20,838 bases of DNA, from NCBI GenBank assembly GCA_002340985.1, contig DDNC01000015.1, positions 62,060 through 82,897 on the forward strand, written 5' to 3'. Positions 16,043-20,838 of this stretch are shown piece by piece; the first letter of the stretch is position 1, and each line of letters begins with the position of its first letter. Origin of the DNA: Firmicutes bacterium UBA2530 (GTDB lineage: Bacteria > Bacillota > Clostridia > Tissierellales > Sedimentibacteraceae). Below the pieces are notes generated by a model that saw only the letters and a program-made list of their open reading frames with translations, was not told where the DNA came from and did not search any database. A program made the position numbers and the translations under genes.

Positions 16043-16064
16043 AAATTGATATTATAATCAATTT
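16043..16064. repeat. 22-base dyad overlapping the yitT -35 region
   Basis: Arms AAATTGAT (16043-16050) and ATCAATTT (16057-16064) are perfectly complementary around six bases. The dyad covers the -35 of the promoter for the rightward gene, a typical place for a repressor site. No known regulator motif was recognised. Confidence 0.4.
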
Positions 16065-16074
16065 GTAATATAAT
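16046..16074 (+). promoter_or_regulatory. Sigma-A promoter for the YitT-family gene
   Basis: TTGATA (16046-16051) and TATAAT (16069-16074) have a 17-base spacer. Transcription would begin near 16081, just ahead of the GGAGGG ribosome site. An alternative pair, TTGTAT (16031-16036) with TATAAT (16053-16058), overlaps it. Confidence 0.7.
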
Positions 16075-16102
16075 TTATATAATTTCACATCCGGAGGGTT
16101 TT

Positions 16103-16947
16103 ATGTTCAAAAAAGGCATCGTCAAGGACGCATTATTTATAGCATTAGGCTCATTTATTGTAGCTCTGGGAGTTTATTATTGGTACCGGAGAACCTGGCA
16201 ACCGGAGGAATTTCAGGCCTCTCAATTGTTTTACACAGCTACCTTTCATTGCCTATTTCAATAACGAACTTTATTCTTAATACTGTACTATTAATAGTTA
16301 GCTTCTTCTTTTTGGGCAAAGAATTCGGAGGCAAGACCATAATGTCCGTATCCTTTATGTCTTTATCCATGTATCTTATGGAATTTTTCCTTCCGGCGAC
16401 AAGTCCTGTAACCGACGAGGTCCTTTTAAACCTTATGTGCGGGATAGTTATTTCAGCCATAGGACTGTCCATAGTTTTTAATCACAATGCCTCCACCGGA
16501 GGAACAGACATAATAGCCAAAATACTGAACAAATATTTTAACATGGATATGGGAAAAGGCCTTATGGCTGCAGATATAATAGTGGTTATACTTGCATTTT
16601 TTACTTATGGAATTCAAACAGGAATAATAGGAGCCTTCGGATGGTTTTTGAACGGAATAGTGGTAAACTACTTCATTGATGGATTTTCAGTTAAAAACGA
16701 GGTGGTAATAATAACCAGAAAGCCGGAGGTGGTTAAAAACTATATCTTTGAAAAACTCGACCGAGGTGTGACCATATACAAAGCGCAAGGCGGATATACA
16801 AACGAAGAGAAAGACATTATAGTGACCATACTTGCGAGAAGAGAATACTACATTCTGAAAAACATGCTGAAAAAATTGGACGAAGAATCTTTTGTAATAG
16901 TAAGGACAGTTCAGGAAGTATACGGCTTTGGCTTTTCTAAGTTTTAA
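16103..16947 (+). pseudogene. YitT-family membrane protein, frameshifted
   Basis: The ATG at 16103 follows GGAGG (16093-16097) with ideal spacing and opens a membrane segment of 26 codons ending GVYY. Reading on in that frame gives WYRRTW and a stop at 16262-16264. The family continuation (LVPENLATGGISGLSIVL) is in another frame starting at about 16180 and runs intact to the stop at 16945-16947. Adding one T in the TTATTATTGG stretch would restore GVYYLVPEN and an open frame of 281 residues, the usual YitT length. The downstream part has the DUF161 membrane domain, with about four more segments and HNASTGGTDIIAKIL, and the C-terminal DUF2179 domain (EVVIITRKPEVV... VTIYKAQGGYTNEEKDIIVTI). The function of YitT proteins is poorly known. 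This is either a real loss or a one-base sequencing error; the conserved rest suggests error or a very recent mutation. Confidence 0.78.
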
Positions 16948-16960
16948 TAAGAATTTATTG

Positions 16961-16988
16961 TTGCTTGTATTTTACAATGATATATAAT
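16961..16988 (+). promoter_or_regulatory. Probable promoter for the PepT-like peptidase
   Basis: TTGCTT (16961-16966) and TATAAT (16983-16988) are spaced 16 bases, in the gap after the yitT stop. Transcription would start about 20 bases before the peptidase ATG. No terminator separates the two genes, so read-through is also possible. Confidence 0.5.
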
Positions 16989-17014
16989 GAAATAAATATA
17001 TGAAGGAGGCTTGT

Positions 17015-18130
17015 ATGGTAAACAAAGAACGTATGCTGAACACCTTTATGGAATATGTGAGGATAGACAGCGAAACTAAAAATGAAAAGGCCATAGGTGA
17101 AAGAATCATAAAGGACCTGAAGGATTTAGGTCTGGAGATTTACACCGACAGGGCGGGGGAAAAATTAGGCTCCAATGGAAATAATATTTATTGCTTCATA
17201 CCCGGAACGTCTGACAGCGAATCAATGCTTTTCAGCGCGCACATGGATACTGTAGTGCCTGGAGTGGGGATTGAGCCTTACATAGACGGAGAATATATCA
17301 AAAGCAGAGGAAATACAATATTAGGCGGAGATGACAAGGCAGGAGTAGTTGCAATTTTAGAAGCTGTAAGGACGCTGAAAGAAAACAATTCGCCGCGCAG
17401 ACCCATAGAAATCGTGTTTTCAATATGCGAGGAAGGCGGAATAAACGGGGCTAAAGAGGTTGAATTTTCAAAGCTTAAATCTAAAACAGGAGTAATACTT
17501 GACAGCGGCGGAGGTCCCGGAGAAATTATTGTTGAGGCACCCGGGCAGACGAAGGTATTTGCAAAAATAATAGGGAAGGCTGCACATGCCGGAGCTCATC
17601 CGGAGAAGGGCGTCAGCGCCATAATGGTTGCCGCAGAGGCTGTATCTGAAATGAAGCTGCTGAGAGTTGACCAAGAAACAACTGCAAATATCGGAACATT
17701 TAAGGCAGAAGGCCCCACAAATATAGTTTCACCTCTTGTTGAAATAATTGCGGAAGCAAGAAGCCGATCCACAGAAAAACTGAATAAACAGACAGAGCAT
17801 ATGATAGAATGCCTGAAAAAATCATGCGAAAAATATGGCGCAGAATTGGAATACAGCATAGAAAATACATATTATTCATATGTTATAGACCCTGAGGATG
17901 AACACCTTAAAGAGGTTTCAGCTACATGTGAGTCTCTCGGCATTAATGTAGAAAAGGTACCCTCCGGAGGCGGAAGTGATGCCAACGTATATAATCTCAA
18001 CGGAATAAAAGCATTGAACATCGGTGTGGGCATAGACCTTGCGCATACAATAGACGAGAGACTTAACATCTCCGATTTTGTAAATGCTTCAGAGGTAGTT
18101 TTGAAGCTGATGACTTCAACAGAAAAATAA
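17015..18130 (+). CDS. M20-family peptidase, PepT-like
   Basis: A 371-residue cytoplasmic zinc peptidase of the peptidase-T-like group. Metal and catalytic residues are visible: HMDTV with His76 and Asp78, LGGDDKAG with Asp106/107, CEEGG with Glu139/Glu140, LDSGG with Asp163, and a C-terminal histidine in DLAHTIDE. The dimerisation (lid) domain lies in the middle, marked by AAHAGAHPEKGVSA near 190-203, and SGGGSDANVYN follows near residue 320. Relatives remove N-terminal residues from small peptides; whether this one is a tripeptidase or has another substrate is not determined. ATG 17015 is preferred because GAAGGAGG at 17002-17009 lies just ahead; an ATG at 17000 would place that site within the coding region. 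The gene is followed by a bidirectional terminator. A peptidase fits a peptide- and amino-acid-fermenting life. Confidence 0.9.
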   Translation: MVNKERMLNTFMEYVRIDSETKNEKAIGERIIKDLKDLGLEIYTDRAGEKLGSNGNNIYCFIPGTSDSESMLFSAHMDTVVPGVGIEPYIDGEYIKSRGNTILGGDDKAGVVAILEAVRTLKENNSPRRPIEIVFSICEEGGINGAKEVEFSKLKSKTGVILDSGGGPGEIIVEAPGQTKVFAKIIGKAAHAGAHPEKGVSAIMVAAEAVSEMKLLRVDQETTANIGTFKAEGPTNIVSPLVEIIAEARSRSTEKLNKQTEHMIECLKKSCEKYGAELEYSIENTYYSYVIDPEDEHLKEVSATCESLGINVEKVPSGGGSDANVYNLNGIKALNIGVGIDLAHTIDERLNISDFVNASEVVLKLMTSTEK

Positions 18131-18151
18131 GAAGAAGTCTTATTCACATAT

Positions 18152-18191
18152 AAAAGGAGCCGGACAGAATATTATCTGAGGCTCCTTTTTT
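18152..18191. terminator. Bidirectional terminator between the peptidase and BCCT genes
   Basis: Ten-base perfect arms, AAAAGGAGCC (18152-18161) and its complement (18180-18189), enclose an 18-base loop with a small inner CAGA/TCTG stem. T-runs follow on both strands, suiting the convergent genes on either side. Confidence 0.88.
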
Positions 18192-18213
18192 AGTTATAAA
18201 CAACCTTATTCTG

Positions 18214-19704
18214 CTATTTTTCTTCCTTTAAAGCTTTCATCAGGGAAACTATTGCTAACAGCATTACGACTATAAATGGGAATGCCGCTGCTACAGATGC
18301 TGTCTGCAATGCGTTTAATCCACCTGAAATAAGCAGTGCAGCCGCAAATAATGCCTGTATAATTCCCCAAAGGAACTGCTTTTTAGCCGAAGGATTTAAG
18401 TCTCCTCCGGAACTCAGCATTCCAAGGACAAATGTAGCTGAGTTGGCAGATGTTATAAAGAATGTACACAAGAGCAGTACTGCTATGAATGAAAGCACCT
18501 TTCCTAAAGAATAATTACTGAATACAAAGAACAATGCGGTTGACGGATTCTTTGCGGCAGCTGCTAAACCCTCAACTCCTATAGTTTCGCTTAAATTCAG
18601 CCCCATTGCTCCGAAAACGGAGAACCATACGATGGATACTATTGCAGGAGCAAATATTACACCACCTATAAATTCCTTAATTGTTCTTCCCTTGGATATA
18701 CGTGCTATAAATGTTCCCACAAATGGCGCCCATGCAATCCACCATGCCCAGTAAAATATAGTCCACCCGTTTGTCCAGCTGTTATCACCAAAAGCTTCAA
18801 CATGAAGGCTGTCTGCAATAAATGAGTTTATATACTGACCCAGACCGTTAGTAAACACATTGACTATTTTTAATGTTGGACCAAATACAAATGACAAGAT
18901 TAAAATACCAAATGCAAGATATAAATTTATGTCACCCAGCAACTTTATTCCCTTATCAATACCACTTACCGCAGTCCATATGTAGAGAATTGTAATAACT
19001 GCTATTATTCCTAATTGAACCTGAGTAGTCTCCGGGAGATTGAACAGATAGTTGAGACCACTGTTAATCTGCAGCGTGCCGAGCCCCAGTGATGTGGCGA
19101 CACCTGCAATAGTTGCAAATACAGCAAGAATATCTATTGTCTTTCCTATAGGTCCGCTTACCCTTTTTTCTCCGAATAGCGGTATAAATATACTGCTGAT
19201 AAGCCCGGGTTTATTTTTTCTGAACTGGAAATATGCCAATGCAAGACCTATAATGGCATAGTTTGCCCACGGATGAAAGCCCCAGTGCATAAAGGATGCT
19301 TTCATCGCAAAGTTAATTGCATGGTTTGTTCCCGGCTCAATGCCCGGCGCAGGGCTCACAAAGTGAGAGATGGGTTCTGCAACTCCCCAAAATACCAGAC
19401 CAATCCCCATTCCTGCGCCAAACAACATTGCAAACCATGAGGTCGTACTGTATTCGGGCTCCGAATCATCCGGTCCCAACTTTATATTTCCATATTTACT
19501 AAAGGCTAATACTAACGAAAATAATACAAACACAAACATAGATACAAGGTATGCCCATCCGAAGTTATTGGTTAAGAACTCCAACAGCTTATTGGCAAAC
19601 TCGGCAAAATTCTTCTGCGCTACAATACCCCATATAACTATGGCCAATGATATAGCTAACGATACATAAAAAACGGTGTTGTTTTTTTGCTTTGTTTTAT
19701 CCAT
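18214..19704 (-). CDS. BCCT-family betaine/carnitine/choline transporter
   Basis: The 496-residue protein has about 12 membrane segments and the BCCT signature. The glycine-rich helix GAGMGIG is at 96-102, followed by FWGVAEP. Trp141, Trp146 and Tyr149 in MHWGFHPWANY have the spacing of the BetP aromatic box (Trp189/Trp194/Tyr197). The Trp-rich stretch FYWAWWIAWAPFVGTF at 318-333 matches the conserved eighth segment. These features indicate uptake of a trimethylammonium compound, most likely glycine betaine; choline or carnitine is not excluded. It lacks the long regulatory N- and C-terminal tails of osmoregulated BetP, which suggests a nutritional rather than osmotic role. The ATG follows GGAGAG. 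It lies 48 bases after the grdH-like stop on the same strand with no strong terminator, so reductase and transporter probably form one operon. Confidence 0.93.
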   Translation of the reverse strand: MDKTKQKNNTVFYVSLAISLAIVIWGIVAQKNFAEFANKLLEFLTNNFGWAYLVSMFVFVLFSLVLAFSKYGNIKLGPDDSEPEYSTTSWFAMLFGAGMGIGLVFWGVAEPISHFVSPAPGIEPGTNHAINFAMKASFMHWGFHPWANYAIIGLALAYFQFRKNKPGLISSIFIPLFGEKRVSGPIGKTIDILAVFATIAGVATSLGLGTLQINSGLNYLFNLPETTQVQLGIIAVITILYIWTAVSGIDKGIKLLGDINLYLAFGILILSFVFGPTLKIVNVFTNGLGQYINSFIADSLHVEAFGDNSWTNGWTIFYWAWWIAWAPFVGTFIARISKGRTIKEFIGGVIFAPAIVSIVWFSVFGAMGLNLSETIGVEGLAAAAKNPSTALFFVFSNYSLGKVLSFIAVLLLCTFFITSANSATFVLGMLSSGGDLNPSAKKQFLWGIIQALFAAALLISGGLNALQTASVAAAFPFIVVMLLAIVSLMKALKEEK

Positions 19705-19731
19705 ATTATCTCTCCATTATATTTTGAGGAA

Positions 19732-19746
19732 GAGGGTTTTTCCCTC
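19732..19746 (-). other. Short intercistronic hairpin between grdH and the BCCT gene
   Basis: GAGGG (19732-19736) and CCCTC (19742-19746) pair around five bases, 6 bases beyond the grdH stop. No U-run follows on the minus strand, so full termination is unlikely; it could stabilise the grdH message or lower downstream expression. Confidence 0.35.
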
Positions 19747-19752
19747 CCCTAC

Positions 19753-20838
19753 TTAGATTTTAACCTTGTAAACTTTCTGCTCTTTAATATCATCTGTCAA
19801 TGCGTCCAGAGCCACACCTACACGATAATATCTGAGTTTCCACTGAGCCTCCAACGATGTAGAAGGGTCTCCCAGCGGATATGGGATTGATATAGTTGGA
19901 ACTATTTTGTTTGAACCAACTGTTGTTGCAACCGGAATAAGGTTACACATTTGAACCACAGGTATACCTGCTCTTTCAATTTCTTTTACCATCGTTGCAC
20001 CGCAACGCGTACAGGTACCTCAGGTCGATGTCATTATAACTCCGTCAACTTTATCTTCCTTCAGCTTTTCTATAATCTCCTTCGCCATTCTTGCAGCTTC
20101 AGCCTGAGTAGTTCCCGTGCCTACCGTACTGTAGAAGTAATCATGAAGCTTGCCAAATTTTCCTTCTTTTAAATATATCTTCATTGCATCTATAGGCATA
20201 ATTACATTAGGATCCGCATCCGCTGCTGCCGGGTCAAATCCTGCGTGTATAGTCTTGTACACTCCTGACTCAAGTCGGTCAACATTTGATATATCGTATC
20301 TTCCCCATCTTGTAGCTGATGCGGACTGAATTCTGTCAGGATTATTAACAGGTACGATTCCGCCTGTGGTCACCATAGCAATATTTGCCTTTGACAAATC
20401 AGCTATAGGGGCGGCTACGGGCACTCTGTCCAGTGCAGGAATAGGAAGCTCTGTTTCAAACGGAATACCGTTTAATTTCTTAATAAGCATTTCGACACCA
20501 CGCTGCGCTCCTGTCTTGCCTGATTCTAACCAAACCTGTGCTCTTATGCCTCTTGGGAAGAAGCCCTCTTCATCGGCTGAACCTGTTTTTTCGCCATTCA
20601 GTATTTTGTTTGCGAAAGCAGCCATAACCTTAACATCATCTTTTAGCTTGGCAGCCGACTTTCCACCTCTGAATACATACATGTCCTTTTTGAACATTTC
20701 AACTCCGGGATTTTCATCGTTCATTGAAGTAATTACCGGGACATTGAATTTCTCTTTTACCGCCTTGCAGATATTGCCGCATGCAACACCGTATCTTCCC
20801 GCCTGGAAAGCCGGACCTGCAACAAATATGTCAAATTC
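19753..20838 (-). CDS. grdH: Selenocysteine-containing Grd B-type subunit, probably betaine reductase GrdH (partial)
   Basis: The frame is open from the window edge to TAA 19753-19755, except for one in-frame TGA at 20020-20022. With that TGA read as selenocysteine, 361 residues are visible; about 80 N-terminal residues lie beyond the edge (family about 440). The protein starts in AGPAFQAGRYGVACG and NPGVEMFKK, typical of GrdB/GrdF/GrdH. The TGA lies in TST-U-GTCTRCGATM, the conserved redox motif U-x-x-C-x-x-C. These proteins are the large substrate-specific subunit that binds the amine (glycine, sarcosine or betaine) and passes a carboxymethyl group to the GrdA selenoprotein. The C-terminus (CNLIPVATTVGSNKIVPTISIPYPLGDP) and the neighbouring BCCT transporter favour the betaine enzyme; sarcosine GrdF is the main alternative. 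Ordinary gene finding would split it in two (20020-20724 and 19753-19992). A SECIS-like hairpin follows the TGA. Confidence 0.88.
19987..20017 (-). promoter_or_regulatory. Putative bacterial SECIS element
   Basis: Twelve bases after the UGA (20020-20022), the minus-strand RNA forms CGUUGC-GGU-GCAACG (20007 to 19993), six perfect base pairs with a GGU loop. An outer UACC/GGUA pairing (20017-20014 with 19990-19987) lengthens it. Distance and the G-U in the loop resemble SelB-recognised elements such as E. coli fdhF. Confidence 0.7.

Noticed and set aside
19753..20724. Two separate small genes at 20020-20724 and 19753-19992
   Set aside because: They share one frame, are joined by a single TGA inside a conserved selenocysteine motif, and the upstream one continues in frame to the window edge. 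They are one selenoprotein gene.
1..20838. CRISPR arrays, insertion sequences, phage or conjugation genes
   Set aside because: None was seen on either strand; there are no regularly spaced repeats, transposase motifs or att-like duplications.

Overview
The window looks like chromosome from an anaerobic, low-to-mid GC, amino-acid-fermenting Firmicute (Clostridia/Tissierellia type, Sedimentibacter-like). This is inferred from a selenocysteine-containing betaine-type reductase subunit beside a BCCT transporter, a 3-keto-5-aminohexanoate cleavage enzyme of lysine fermentation, a single-chain pyruvate:ferredoxin oxidoreductase, HPr kinase, class II fructose-bisphosphatase, strong AGGAGG-type ribosome sites and clostridial-type promoters. 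No rRNA, tRNA, CRISPR array, insertion sequence or phage gene was seen, so the taxonomic call rests on gene content alone.

Layout. Positions 1-217 hold the start of a leftward glpX. Rightward from about 450 are an aldehyde dehydrogenase and kce, closed by a long perfect bidirectional terminator at 2775-2820. Leftward genes then fill 2816-15978. They are a cell-envelope pair murF-ddl (the ligase has VanG/VanC-like D-Ser-type residues), lrgA-lrgB, a lipoprotein with a C-terminal stalk domain, the large POR gene, uvrC-hprK, and an EamA-family transporter. Two rightward genes follow: a YitT-family gene broken by an apparent one-base deletion, and a PepT-like M20 peptidase, closed by a second bidirectional terminator at 18152-18191. 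The right edge is a leftward operon of grdH-like (cut by the window edge) followed by a BCCT betaine transporter.

How the parts fit. The BCCT carrier would import glycine betaine. The selenoprotein GrdH/GrdB-type subunit would activate it for reduction, with acetyl phosphate and trimethylamine as products in the known pathway; the shared Grd A and C/D components lie outside the window. Kce would split the lysine-derived 3-keto-5-aminohexanoate with acetyl-CoA, and POR links pyruvate to acetyl-CoA and reduced ferredoxin. MurF, the ligase and LrgAB are cell-wall functions.

The most notable points are the in-frame UGA with a well-placed SECIS-like hairpin, the D-Ser-type signature in a ligase coupled to murF, the frameshifted yitT, kce sitting beside an aldehyde dehydrogenase rather than other lysine genes, and two TTGT...ACAA dyads flanking the POR promoter. 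I did not find a convincing wholly new multi-gene system; most of the window is housekeeping and amino-acid catabolism.
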